In this document: positions 1 to 8,155 of the stretch, piece by piece | Position numbering within the stretch: position 1 is the stretch's first letter | Layout of the letters: every line of letters starts with the position of its first letter | From: CAZLPZ01 sp964607245 | GTDB taxonomy: Bacteria > Pseudomonadota > Alphaproteobacteria > Micavibrionales > Micavibrionaceae | Assembly: GCA_964607245.1 (NCBI GenBank) | Contig: CAZSIB010000002.1 | Coordinates: 62,001 to 126,000 of the forward strand | Length of the DNA stretch: 64,000 nt | Direction of reading: 5' to 3' | Translations under genes and position numbers: made by a program | The notes under the pieces: model-generated | What the model was told of the DNA's origin: nothing | Databases searched by the model: none | Seen by the model: the letters and a program-made list of their open reading frames with translations, nothing else

Positions 1-431
1 CGCGCGAGATAGGCATCCACCAGGTCCTTATCCACCTGGCGGGCATGGGTAAAGGCGTCTTTAATCGCAGTTTTTGTGATTTCATTAAAGGTCACGCGCT
101 GGACCGTCTTACCCGAGAGTAAGTCTTTATCTTGCAAAATTTGTTGGACATGCCAGGAAATGGCCTCGCCCTCGCGGTCGGGGTCGGTCGCGAGATACAG
201 GGTGTCGGCCTTTTTTAAGGCTTTTTCGATGGCGGAGAGCGGTTTATCCGCCCGCTCCCCCAGTTCCCAGCGCATATTAAAGTCTTCATCCGGCAAGACA
301 GACCCGTTCTTGGCGGGCAGGTCGCGGACATGGCCATAGGAGGCCAAGACGGTATACCCCCCACCCAGATATTTCTCGATGGTTTTGGCCTTGGCCGGTG
401 ATTCAACAATGACGAGAGCGTTCGCGCTCAC
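1..431 (-). CDS. topA: DNA topoisomerase I, N-terminal part (cut by window edge)
   Basis: Relaxes negative supercoils in the nucleoid by cutting and passing single strands. Only about the first 143 residues lie in the window. They form the TOPRIM domain: VIVESPAKAKTIEKYL at residues 7-22 includes the first catalytic Glu (E10), and ATDPDREGEAIS at 81-92 holds the acidic DxD motif. The start is a GTG at 429-431. No ATG precedes this conserved opening, and the start lies 29 bases inside the end of dprA. The dprA-topA order and overlap suggest co-transcription. The active-site Tyr and the C-terminal zinc modules are outside the window. Confidence 0.93.
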   Translation of the reverse strand, partial: MSANALVIVESPAKAKTIEKYLGGGYTVLASYGHVRDLPAKNGSVLPDEDFNMRWELGERADKPLSAIEKALKKADTLYLATDPDREGEAISWHVQQILQDKDLLSGKTVQRVTFNEITKTAIKDAFTHARQVDKDLVDAYLA

Positions 432-1560
432 TTAAAATATCCTTATCTATCAATACGATACGATTACCGGGTAATCGTTCAAGCGAACCGCCGAGCTCAA
501 GTTCCAAAAGGGCGATCTGCACCATCTGTACATGAAAAGGCAGGGCTCTGACAACCTCATCAATTGTCACGGGTGAATATGTTAATGTTTCAAGGAGGGC
601 GGCGCGCGTGGCGGCCAGGGTTGTTGGGTCGGGTTCTGTTGTGGGCGCGTCGTAGCCAAGGCCCGGTTGGTCGGACAGCGCCGCGCGGGATTGGAAGAGG
701 GCCAGGTGGCCGGTGATGTGGTCCGCGCGTTCGACCAATACCGCCCCATCACGGATCAAGCGGTTGGGTCCACCCGCGCGTGGGTCAAGCGGCGATCCGG
801 GCACGGCAAAGACATCGCGACCCTGTTCGGCGGCGCAGGACGCGGTGATGAGAGATCCGGAATTCACCGTTGCCTCGACCACCACGGTGCCGCGCGAAAG
901 GCCCGAGATAATGCGGTTACGGCGAGGGAAATAGGGGGATTTCGGTTCGGTCCTCATCGGATGTTCGGAAACGATCGCGCCCGATTCCGCGATCTGGCGA
1001 TAGAGTTTCTCGTTTTCAGGGGGATAAATCACATCCACACCGCCCGCCACAACGGCGATGGTGCCGGTGGCAAGCGCGCCTTCATGGGCCGCCGTATCAA
1101 TGCCGCGGGCCAGGCCCGAGACAACGGTATAACCGCTTGCGCCCAGATCACGGGCGAGTGTAAAGGCCATTTTTCGTCCCGGCAGACTGGCATTCCGCGC
1201 GCCCACCATCCCGACCGAGGGTTTTTTAAAGAGGGCGGTGTGGCCGAGGACGACAATAACGGGAGGCGCATCGTCAATCTGGCGCAGGAGGTCCGGGTAA
1301 TCGGGTTCACACGCGGCAATCACCCGCGCCCCAGATTTCAAGATGGCCGCGAGGTCGTCTTCGGCGCGAGCGACAGGATAGGGAGAAAGGGGCGTCCCCC
1401 GGCCGCCGGAACGCGACAAATCCGGCAAGGCCTCAAGTGCGCGGGCGGCGGTGCCGTAGCGTTCAATCAATTTGAAAAACGTAATCGGCCCCACGCGGTC
1501 GGTCTGTAAAAGCTGCCACCACGCCACACGTTCGGAATCGGAGAGAGGCGTAATATTCAT
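403..1560 (-). CDS. dprA: DNA-processing protein DprA/Smf
   Basis: Binds incoming single-stranded DNA and loads RecA during natural transformation. The 385-residue protein has an N-terminal helical domain (about 1-90). A Rossmann-like DprA domain follows at about 105-285, with GMVGARNAS at 117-125 and SGLARGIDTAAHEGA at 148-162. A winged-helix C-terminal domain lies at about 320-375. Its start overlaps the plsY stop by 4 bases (ATGA), and its end overlaps the start of topA, so plsY-dprA-topA reads as one translationally coupled unit. The gene is widespread in alphaproteobacteria and does not by itself prove competence. Confidence 0.93.
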   Translation of the reverse strand: MNITPLSDSERVAWWQLLQTDRVGPITFFKLIERYGTAARALEALPDLSRSGGRGTPLSPYPVARAEDDLAAILKSGARVIAACEPDYPDLLRQIDDAPPVIVVLGHTALFKKPSVGMVGARNASLPGRKMAFTLARDLGASGYTVVSGLARGIDTAAHEGALATGTIAVVAGGVDVIYPPENEKLYRQIAESGAIVSEHPMRTEPKSPYFPRRNRIISGLSRGTVVVEATVNSGSLITASCAAEQGRDVFAVPGSPLDPRAGGPNRLIRDGAVLVERADHITGHLALFQSRAALSDQPGLGYDAPTTEPDPTTLAATRAALLETLTYSPVTIDEVVRALPFHVQMVQIALLELELGGSLERLPGNRIVLIDKDILSERERSRHC

Positions 1561-2282
1561 GGGGTCCGCGCCCCGATCTTGGGTTCGGTCCCGTTCAAGA
1601 GGCGTTTGATGTTTTCGTGGTGCTTTAAGAGGATGAGCAAAATCAACGGGATTAAAATACAGAGGGGATAAAAATAGAAAGATTCAACGGGAGTTGGCAG
1701 GTTACTTCCAGGTTTCGGCCCTATAAAGGTAATGGATCGTTCGAAAAAAAGAAAAAATGCTGGAATCGAAAGAATGGATATGATGGCCGCAAGTGACGAA
1801 CGTCTAAAGACGATGGCTGCAATCAACCATGTTGCGAGGGCAAGAAGGCCGATAAAAAAGTTACATGCCAGCATCATTCCAAAAAAGGTGGCAACACCTT
1901 TTCCCCCTTTGAATTTGAGCCAGATGGGGAACATATGGCCAATCACGGCGCAGGCCCCAAGGAGAAGGAGGAATAGATCGATTTCGTTAGGTGTAAATCC
2001 GCACTTGCCAGGATTGAGACAATCCAAATAATTCCTGTTCGGGTATAGATCCAAATAACGGGCGAGAAGAATCGGCGCGGCACCCTTTAATCCATCCAGA
2101 AGCAAAGTCAGCGCGGCGAGTTTCTTATTCCCCGTGCGCAAGACGTTTGTGGCGCCGATATTCCCCGATCCAATGTTGCGAATATCCCCAAGACCCGCAA
2201 GTCGCGTGAGGACCAGTCCAAAGGGGATCGATCCGATCAGATAGGCCGCGAGCCCAGCAATGAAAAGTTCTGAAAGAATCAT
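1557..2282 (-). CDS. plsY: Glycerol-3-phosphate acyltransferase PlsY (membrane)
   Basis: Transfers the acyl group of acyl-phosphate to glycerol-3-phosphate at the inner membrane, the first step of phospholipid synthesis. It works after PlsX, which is also in this window near 43 kb. The family motifs are clear: SGNIGATN (39-46), DGLKG (63-67) and GHMFPIWLKFKGGKGVAT (115-132). Several hydrophobic helices span the protein. At 241 residues it is longer than the usual roughly 200. The extra length is a loop of about 20 residues at 80-100 containing two cysteines, plus a longer segment near 180-200. It is the first gene of the plsY-dprA-topA run. Confidence 0.94.
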   Translation of the reverse strand: MILSELFIAGLAAYLIGSIPFGLVLTRLAGLGDIRNIGSGNIGATNVLRTGNKKLAALTLLLDGLKGAAPILLARYLDLYPNRNYLDCLNPGKCGFTPNEIDLFLLLLGACAVIGHMFPIWLKFKGGKGVATFFGMMLACNFFIGLLALATWLIAAIVFRRSSLAAIISILSIPAFFLFFERSITFIGPKPGSNLPTPVESFYFYPLCILIPLILLILLKHHENIKRLLNGTEPKIGARTP

Positions 2283-2453
2283 GGCGCGTGACCTTGTTTT
2301 TGGGTCGGGGACTAATTAATAATCTTCAGAACTCTATACGACAGTATCCCCTCGGCGCAAGGCAGCACCGGGACTGGATCATAAATCATCCGATCTGTTG
2401 GGTAAAAACGGGGGAAGAAGTAAATTGTGGGGCTTGCGAAGCCCTTGATGAAA

Positions 2454-2530
2454 TGGCGCACCCGTAGGGATTCGAACCCCAAACCTCATGATCCGTAGTC
2501 ATGTGCTCTATCCAATTGAGCTACGGGTGC
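2454..2530 (-). tRNA. tRNA-Arg, anticodon ACG
   Basis: A cloverleaf reads on the minus strand. The acceptor stem is GCACCCG with CGGGTGC and a D stem GCTC/GAGC is present. The anticodon stem CATGA/TCATG encloses the loop CTACGGA, and the T arm carries GGTTCGAAT. The anticodon ACG (A34 normally becomes inosine) decodes CGN arginine codons. Discriminator G and an encoded CCA (2454-2456) complete a 77-nt gene. Confidence 0.96.
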
Positions 2531-2556
2531 GCACTTGTGTTCAGCAAGTGTCGGGG

Positions 2557-2585
2557 ACCATACATAAAAAGTATTTTAATTTCAA
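2557..2585 (-). promoter_or_regulatory. Candidate sigma-70 promoter of tRNA-Arg(ACG)
   Basis: On the minus strand TTGAAA (2580-2585) and TATGGT (2557-2562) are separated by 17 bases, about 27 bases upstream of the tRNA 5' end. The spacing and position are as expected for a stable-RNA promoter. Confidence 0.6.
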
Positions 2586-2612
2586 GGGGGAATAAATTAA
2601 CAAAAATCTAGA

Positions 2613-2861
2613 TCAACGATCTAGTTTCTGTACAATCCACTGCGACACAGGCCCGATCAGGGGCTGTCCTGAAAGCTCGCGAAAAACACCCGACAGGGCA
2701 CGGCGGACCGGCCCTTGGCGCGCGCGCCGAAAAGCGATCTCGACGCCTTCAAGCAAACTCACTCGTGGCCCGGGATCTGGGGGCTCGCCCGGCTTTAAAA
2801 ATAAAGACGGACGGTCTTTCAGCGGCTTAACAGGATCAGGAATATAGTCATGCCCGGTCAT
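2613..2861 (-). CDS. Small protein of unknown function (82 aa)
   Basis: I do not recognise this protein. The N-terminal 40 residues are proline-rich (DPVKPLKDRP, GEPPDPGP). The C-terminal half is basic and amphipathic, with three arginines in AFRRARQGPVRRAL. There is no signal peptide or membrane segment. GAGGG stands about 9 bases before the ATG. It stands alone between a tRNA and a divergent envelope gene, and an AT-rich inverted repeat at 2883-2905 lies just upstream of its start. Ribosome binding site, start and codon use look genuine, but homology was not tested. Confidence 0.6.
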   Translation of the reverse strand: MTGHDYIPDPVKPLKDRPSLFLKPGEPPDPGPRVSLLEGVEIAFRRARQGPVRRALSGVFRELSGQPLIGPVSQWIVQKLDR

Positions 2862-2882
2862 TTTTATACCCTCAGTTCGTGA

Positions 2883-2905
2883 TTAATTATATGTATTATA
2901 ATTAA
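2883..2905. repeat. AT-rich perfect inverted repeat
   Basis: TTAATTATA and TATAATTAA flank a 5-base centre in the divergent gap (2862-3104) between the 82-aa gene and the OmpA-domain gene. It could be an operator or simply AT-rich DNA. The rest of this roughly 240-base gap is AT-rich and shows no convincing promoter. Confidence 0.4.
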
Positions 2906-3104
2906 ATAATTTAAAAAAGCAATAAACGGATGTACCGCTTGACAATATGCAGGTTTCAGGCGAGTCTGTTAATACTAGGCTTTGTGTTTGATTCTATTCT
3001 CTTTTTGTAATCTTTCTGTCCACGTAATGTGATCTTTCCGGATGACCCCTGATTGAACAGAATTTGACCAAATATTAACCAGATTTTTTGCCGCAGGATA
3101 TGCT

Positions 3105-4328
3105 ATGACCCCTTTATTTGGCGCCACTTCGCTTCACCGCTCGTTTTTATGCCGCTCTGCGTCGGCACTTATTTTGGTGGCAAGTTTAGCTCCCTGTACA
3201 AGCGTGCAGGCCGCGGATATGCAACTGGCGACGGTTAATCCTCAAGCCGCGCCGGCACTCATCATTTCAAACCAGCCCTTGCCCGCCGATCTTGCGGCCC
3301 AGGTTTATAGCCGTCCCGCTCGTGCCCCTGAGGTGAGCCCACAGCGTATTCTTTCAACGATTTACGACACGCCGTCACAAACAGTGGTCAGTCGTAAGAT
3401 TGAAGAACTGCGTAGTGATTTGTTTAATTTGCAAAAAAATGTGACGGGGCTTTCGGAACGCGCGGTACAACTTCAGGGTAATACCCAATCGGGCGCGGCG
3501 GACTACTACGCCTCGGTCGCCACGATCAGCACGCAGTTACAAGCGGGATCAACCCCCGGTAACCCGCGTTTGGTGCAACGTTTGGCCTCGGCCCAGGATG
3601 CGCTTGAAAATCTGGCCGACCGTATTTCCGCGATGAATGATTTGGGGATGGAGATTGCCAACCAATCGTCGTTTGCGTCGTATCTGCTTGAATCGGTGCG
3701 CGCAGCTTATGGCCTGACCGGCGCGATCGAAGAAGATCATACCCGTCTTGCGCAACTGGAGGATTCCATTAACAACACGATTGTGGTTTTGGAACGCCTG
3801 CAAAACAATACATCCGATGACGTGACGCGGACAAGCGCGTATCTGGCGACCGAACGCAGCAATTTGCGCGCCCTCGCGCTCGCGATCGAAAACGGCGATA
3901 TGTACGGCAAGGCCTTGTCGAACCGCCCGTTCTCCAGCGTGCCGGTATTCTCGAGCACTGGCGGCGCACCGATGTCGGTGTCGGGAAATAACTTTGCACC
4001 ACCGACCGCCGCGCCTGCAATGGCCGCCCCGCGCCCCTTGGCAAAGATTAAATTCGACAAGAACGACGTGAAATACGAAGAGCCTGTTTACCTGGCGGTG
4101 CATGAGGCGCTTCAAAAATACCCGAACGCCACGTTTGATCTGGTCGCGGTTCATCCCGAAAAGGGCAATCCGGCGCAGGTCGCGATTGAAAGCAGCCGCG
4201 CACGCCGCAACGCCGAAAAGGTCTTGCGGACACTGACCGAAATGGGCTTGCCGGTTGAACGCATTAACCTGTCCTATGCCCCATCAGGTGAGGCCAGCAG
4301 CAACGAAGTGCATTTGTATATTCGTTAA
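3105..4328 (+). CDS. Exported protein with C-terminal OmpA-like domain
   Basis: A signal peptide covers residues 1 to about 37, with an Ala-Ala cleavage region near VQAADM. A helical, coiled-coil-prone region rich in Gln, Leu and Glu follows at about 85-270. A Pro/Ala linker (SFAPPTAAPAMAAP type) leads to an OmpA/MotB-like peptidoglycan-binding domain over the last 95 residues. That domain carries ESSRARRNAEKVLRTL and ends in an NEVHLYIR strand. The likely role is a periplasmic or outer-membrane protein that touches murein. Its exact job cannot be read from the sequence. It is monocistronic, followed by the tRNA-Arg(CCT) promoter. Confidence 0.75.
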   Translation: MTPLFGATSLHRSFLCRSASALILVASLAPCTSVQAADMQLATVNPQAAPALIISNQPLPADLAAQVYSRPARAPEVSPQRILSTIYDTPSQTVVSRKIEELRSDLFNLQKNVTGLSERAVQLQGNTQSGAADYYASVATISTQLQAGSTPGNPRLVQRLASAQDALENLADRISAMNDLGMEIANQSSFASYLLESVRAAYGLTGAIEEDHTRLAQLEDSINNTIVVLERLQNNTSDDVTRTSAYLATERSNLRALALAIENGDMYGKALSNRPFSSVPVFSSTGGAPMSVSGNNFAPPTAAPAMAAPRPLAKIKFDKNDVKYEEPVYLAVHEALQKYPNATFDLVAVHPEKGNPAQVAIESSRARRNAEKVLRTLTEMGLPVERINLSYAPSGEASSNEVHLYIR

Positions 4329-4350
4329 TAAAGGGGGCTTTTCCCTTTTA

Positions 4351-4379
4351 TTGAAGCCTTAAATAACGCCTGTTATAGT
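4351..4379 (+). promoter_or_regulatory. Candidate sigma-70 promoter of tRNA-Arg(CCT)
   Basis: TTGAAG (4351-4356) and TATAGT (4374-4379) have a 17-base spacer and lie 8 bases before the tRNA 5' end. A weak hairpin AAAGGG/CCCTTT at 4330-4350 may end transcription of the preceding gene. Confidence 0.6.
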
Positions 4380-4387
4380 GGGGGTAC

Positions 4388-4464
4388 GACCCCGTAGCTC
4401 AGGTGGATAGAGCAGCAGTTTCCTAAACTGCGGGCCGCTGGTTCAAATCCAGTCGGGGTCACCA
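4388..4464 (+). tRNA. tRNA-Arg, anticodon CCT
   Basis: The acceptor stem GACCCCG pairs with CGGGGTC, and the D stem is GCTC/GAGC. The anticodon stem GCAGT/ACTGC holds the loop TTCCTAA, and the T arm contains GGTTCAAAT. The anticodon CCT reads the AGG arginine codon. Discriminator A and an encoded CCA (4462-4464) are present. Confidence 0.96.
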
Positions 4465-4506
4465 TTCAATATAACCGTATTTCTGAAGAGTTTTCCTTGA
4501 GTTTAC

Positions 4507-4528
4507 AGGGGGTAAAACCCCCTTGTTT
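4507..4528 (+). terminator. Intrinsic terminator after tRNA-Arg(CCT)
   Basis: The hairpin GGGGG-TAAAA-CCCCC is followed by TTGTTT. It lies 40 bases after the tRNA and separates it from gyrA. Confidence 0.6.
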
Positions 4529-4572
4529 CCCCCCAATCTCCCTTGTTCTTTTCCCCCCGATCTGCTAGAAAC

Positions 4573-4609
4573 AAAGCCTTACTTTCACTTTGATTTTAAA
4601 AGGCTTTTT
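4573..4609 (+). promoter_or_regulatory. Hairpin plus T-run directly before gyrA
   Basis: AAAGCCTT (4573-4580) pairs with AAGGCTTT (4600-4607), and a run of five T ends 2 bases before the gyrA ATG. The AAGG that would act as ribosome binding site lies inside the 3' arm. The shape allows either an attenuator or masking of the ribosome binding site. The function is inferred only. Confidence 0.4.
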
Positions 4610-4611
4610 CT

Positions 4612-7329
4612 ATGTCTGCCGATGCCGTCCCCCCTGTGAAACACCCCGCGATTTCCATCGAATCCGAGATGCGGAAATCCTATCTCGATTACGCGATGAG
4701 CGTCATCGTCAGTCGCGCGCTACCCGACGTGCGCGACGGGTTGAAACCAGTGCATCGCCGCATTTTTCACGCGATGAACGAAGGCGGCTATCATTCCGAC
4801 AAGGCGTATAAAAAATCGGCGCGGATCGTCGGGGACGTCATGGGTAAATACCACCCGCATGGCGATATGGCGATTTATGATGCGCTTGTCCGTATGGCCC
4901 AGGATTTTTCGCTGCGCTTGCCGCTCATTGATGGCCAAGGGAACTTTGGATCCATGGATGGCGACCCGCCCGCGGCCATGCGCTATACCGAAGCGCGGCT
5001 TGGGAAATCCGCCGAGGCTTTGCTTGAGGACATCGACAAAGACACGGTGAATTTCAAACCCAACTATGACGATTCAACCTTGGAACCCGAAGTGTTGCCC
5101 GCACGCTTCCCGAACCTTCTGGTGAACGGCGCAGGCGGCATTGCCGTGGGGATGGCCACCAACATTCCCCCCCATAATTTGGGCGAAGTGATTGATGCGT
5201 GCGTCGCTCTCATTGAAAACCCCGATCTCTCCTCTGAAGATTTAATGACCATTATTCCGGGGCCTGATTTTCCAACGGGGGCCCAGATTTTGGGACGTAT
5301 GGGGATTCGTTCGGCGTATCTCACTGGAAATGGGTCGGTCATCATGCGCGCACGCGCAAGCGTTGAAGACATTCGCGAAAAACGCGAAGCGATCATCATT
5401 CATGAAATTCCGTATCAGGTGAACAAGGGTCGCTTGCTCGAACGGCTGGGCGAAGTGGCGCGGGAAAAGATTATCGAGGGGATCGCCGAAATCCGTGATG
5501 AATCAAACCGTGAAGGTGTGCGTATCGTTCTTGAAATGAAACGCGACGCCCAGGGCGATGTGGTTTTGAACCAACTGTATAAACACACACCGCTTCAAAC
5601 GAATTTTCCGTGCAATATGCTGGCCTTGAACCATGGCCGGCCACAAACTTTGATGCTCCGCGATTTCTTGACTGCCTTTATCAAATTCCGGGAAGAGGTG
5701 ATTACGCGGCGCACGATTTACAATCTGGGTAAGGCGCGGGAGCGCGCGCATATCTTGGCGGGCCTCGCTGTCGCTGTTGCCAATATTGATGAGATTATTG
5801 CGCTCATCCGTGCGGCAAAAGATCCCGCCACCGCGCGCGAAGAGTTGCTTGCGAAACGCTGGCCCGCAACGGATATTGCGCCGCTCATTGCGCTTATTGA
5901 TGATCCCGAATATCCGGTCCATCCCGACGGCACCTATCAAATGTCGGAAGAACAGGCCAAGGCCATTCTGGATCTGCGTCTTCACCGCCTGACGGGTCTT
6001 GAACGCGATAAGATTGGTGATGAACTGAAAACCATTACCGACCAGATCGCGGAATACCTGACCATCCTGGCCTCAAAAATCAAATTGTTTGAAGTGATGC
6101 GGGCGGAATTTCAAGAGATCAAAGAAAAATTCGCAACACCCCGCCGGACCGAAATCGTCGAAGCCGAATTTGAACAAGACATCGAAGACTTAATCCAACG
6201 CGAAGATATGGTCGTGACCATCACGCATGGTGGGTACATTAAACGTGTGCCGCTCGTGACCTACCGCGCGCAAAAACGCGGCGGCAAAGGCCGATCAGGG
6301 ATGAGCACAAAAGACGAAGATTTTGTGTCTGATTTGTTCGTCGCCTCGACCCACACGCCGATCTTGTGCTTTACCTCACGCGGGATTGTCCATCGGTTAA
6401 AGGTTTGGCAACTCCCCTTGGGCAATCCCCAGGCCCGCGGTAAGGCCCTGGTCAATATGTTGCCGCTTGAAAGTGGCGAAAATGTGTCGGTCATCCTGCG
6501 TATGCCGGAAGATGACGCGATTATCGATCGTTTGGATATCATGTTTGCCACAAGCCACGGCGGTGTACGTCGGAATAAACTGGCGGACTTTAAAAATATC
6601 CGGTCCAACGGGCTCATCGCCATGAAGCTTGAGGAAGAAGGCGAAAAACTGGTCGATGTCAAAATCTGCGCGGCCGATGAAGATATTCTTCTCGCCACCA
6701 GAAACGGCAAGGCCATTCGCTTTGCGGTGGATGACATTCGCGTGTTTGCGGGACGGACATCAACAGGGGTGCGCGGGATCAAACTTGCAACTGGCGACGC
6801 CGTGATTTCCATGTCGGTCTTGAAACATGTCGACGCGAGCGCCGATGAACGTGCGGCCTATTTGAAAATGGCGTCCAAGTTGCGTGGCCAAGAGGGGGAC
6901 GAGGCCCTTGACGTGGATGAGTCCGGTGAGGACGGTGTCACCAACGACATTCAACTCTCGTCCGAACGTTTTGCCGAACTTCAGGCGCGGGAACAGTTCT
7001 TGTTGACCGTCTCCTCCAAGGGATTTGGCAAGCGGTCCTCCGCCTATGAGTACCGTTTAACGGGTCGCGGCGGGTCCGGAATCGTGAATATGGGCCTGTC
7101 TGCGAAAAACGGCGATGTTGTGGCGACCTTCCCTGTTACGACCGAACATCAAATCATGCTGGTGTCGGATGGCGGGCAACTGATCCGCACGGGCGTCTCG
7201 GATGTGCGCATCACGGGCCGTTCCGCCCAGGGTGTCACTCTGTTCCGCGTCTCAGGTGATGAGAAAGTAATTTCCGTTGCGTGGTTGAAAGAGGAGGATG
7301 CGGGGGAAGACGACATTTCTGGAGAGTAG
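4612..7329 (+). CDS. gyrA: DNA gyrase subunit A
   Basis: Breaks and rejoins DNA in the GyrA2GyrB2 enzyme that introduces negative supercoils. The 905-residue protein has the winged-helix and tower breakage-reunion region, with catalytic Tyr125 in AAMRYTEARL. The C-terminal beta-pinwheel carries a GyrA-box region around QKRGGKGRSGM. In the quinolone-binding helix HPHGDMAIYD (81-90), the position equal to E. coli Ser83 is Met86 (ATG at 4867-4869). The acidic partner equal to Asp87 is kept as Asp90. The pinwheel carries an acidic insert (QEGDEALDVDESGEDG, about 762-777), and the tail is acidic. A terminator-like hairpin sits against the start codon. Confidence 0.97.
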   Translation: MSADAVPPVKHPAISIESEMRKSYLDYAMSVIVSRALPDVRDGLKPVHRRIFHAMNEGGYHSDKAYKKSARIVGDVMGKYHPHGDMAIYDALVRMAQDFSLRLPLIDGQGNFGSMDGDPPAAMRYTEARLGKSAEALLEDIDKDTVNFKPNYDDSTLEPEVLPARFPNLLVNGAGGIAVGMATNIPPHNLGEVIDACVALIENPDLSSEDLMTIIPGPDFPTGAQILGRMGIRSAYLTGNGSVIMRARASVEDIREKREAIIIHEIPYQVNKGRLLERLGEVAREKIIEGIAEIRDESNREGVRIVLEMKRDAQGDVVLNQLYKHTPLQTNFPCNMLALNHGRPQTLMLRDFLTAFIKFREEVITRRTIYNLGKARERAHILAGLAVAVANIDEIIALIRAAKDPATAREELLAKRWPATDIAPLIALIDDPEYPVHPDGTYQMSEEQAKAILDLRLHRLTGLERDKIGDELKTITDQIAEYLTILASKIKLFEVMRAEFQEIKEKFATPRRTEIVEAEFEQDIEDLIQREDMVVTITHGGYIKRVPLVTYRAQKRGGKGRSGMSTKDEDFVSDLFVASTHTPILCFTSRGIVHRLKVWQLPLGNPQARGKALVNMLPLESGENVSVILRMPEDDAIIDRLDIMFATSHGGVRRNKLADFKNIRSNGLIAMKLEEEGEKLVDVKICAADEDILLATRNGKAIRFAVDDIRVFAGRTSTGVRGIKLATGDAVISMSVLKHVDASADERAAYLKMASKLRGQEGDEALDVDESGEDGVTNDIQLSSERFAELQAREQFLLTVSSKGFGKRSSAYEYRLTGRGGSGIVNMGLSAKNGDVVATFPVTTEHQIMLVSDGGQLIRTGVSDVRITGRSAQGVTLFRVSGDEKVISVAWLKEEDAGEDDISGE

Positions 7330-7348
7330 ATATTCTTTCAGAAAAAGA

Positions 7349-7424
7349 TGGTGGACTCGAACGGGATCGAACCGTCGACCTCCGCAATGCCATTGCGGCG
7401 CTCTCCCAGCTGAGCTACGAGCCC
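7349..7424 (-). tRNA. tRNA-Ala, anticodon GGC
   Basis: On the minus strand the acceptor GGGCTCG pairs with CGAGTCC, including the G3-U70 wobble that marks alanine tRNAs. The anticodon stem CCGCA/TGCGG holds the loop ATGGCAT, and the T arm carries GGTTCGATC. Discriminator A and an encoded CCA are present. It is convergent with gyrA, whose stop is 19 bases away. Confidence 0.96.
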
Positions 7425-7446
7425 TTGTCAGATCCAAGGTGGCGGG

Positions 7447-7475
7447 AGGATAGGGGGTTTTGGGGCGTTTGGCAA
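7447..7475 (-). promoter_or_regulatory. Candidate sigma-70 promoter of tRNA-Ala(GGC)
   Basis: Minus-strand TTGCCA (7470-7475) and TATCCT (7447-7452) have a 17-base spacer and lie 22 bases upstream of the tRNA. The rest of the gap to 7642 shows no other gene. Confidence 0.55.
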
Positions 7476-7642
7476 GTGGGCGTTCTATTTTCTTCTAGCC
7501 GCCCCGGAATTTACCTAAAATTTTAACGATTCCTCATGTGTTTTTTACTTTTTGCGGGTATCCTAAAAGGTAGGGCATGCCACAAGGCATGTTTTTTTAT
7601 GAGCAAAATTTACGACGATTTTGTGGTAAATTTGGGGGTAAG

Positions 7643-8155
7643 ATGTTCAGGCGGTTTATAAAGCGGGAGGATGGCGCGACCGCGGTCGAATTTGCGATCG
7701 TGGGGATCCCGTTTACATTCTGTTTGATTGCGGTCATTGAAATTACCCTGATGTATGCCGCCAACAGTATGCTTGAGGGGGCCACAAATTCAGCGGCGCG
7801 TCTGATCCGCACGGGTCAGGTTCAACAATCTGGCATGCCTGAAGATCTTTTTAAAAATCAACTTTGTAACTTTGCGAATGTTTTCTTGGATTGTAATGCG
7901 ATCCAGTATGAAGTCGTTACGTTACCCGGCGGGTTTAGCGATGCCGATAGTAATCAGCCGTCTTTTGATCAAAATGGTGATTTAATTCCTCAAGGATTTG
8001 ATCCGGGCGGTGTGAACGATGTTGTTTTAATTCGATCTGTTTATCGATATCGTTTTATGACGCCTGTGATTGGCCCTCTTATGGCGAGCGGCCCGAACCA
8101 AACAAAAACGATGATGACGACACTTGTTTTACAAACGGAGCCTTACGAGTTTTGA
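7643..8155 (+). CDS. TadE-like pilus assembly protein
   Basis: TadE-family proteins are membrane-anchored pseudopilin-like parts of Flp/Tad pili. The N terminus MFRRFIKREDGATAVEFAIVG holds the typical basic stretch, then a conserved Glu (VEFA), then one hydrophobic helix (about 18-42). A 125-residue periplasmic domain follows, including two cysteines near CNFANVFLDC. I chose the ATG at 7643, which has GGGGGT 6 bases upstream, over an in-frame ATG 66 bases earlier without such a site. The protein is 170 residues. The stop overlaps the next gene's start. Confidence 0.8.
   Translation: MFRRFIKREDGATAVEFAIVGIPFTFCLIAVIEITLMYAANSMLEGATNSAARLIRTGQVQQSGMPEDLFKNQLCNFANVFLDCNAIQYEVVTLPGGFSDADSNQPSFDQNGDLIPQGFDPGGVNDVVLIRSVYRYRFMTPVIGPLMASGPNQTKTMMTTLVLQTEPYEF

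Noticed and set aside
667..1509. 280-residue frame opposite dprA
   Set aside because: It is fully antisense to a clear DprA gene and has no recognisable motif or ribosome binding site; it results from the GC-biased codon pattern of dprA.
7281..7526. 81-residue plus-strand frame after gyrA
   Set aside because: It reads across tRNA-Ala(GGC) and its promoter in the opposite sense and overlaps the end of gyrA.
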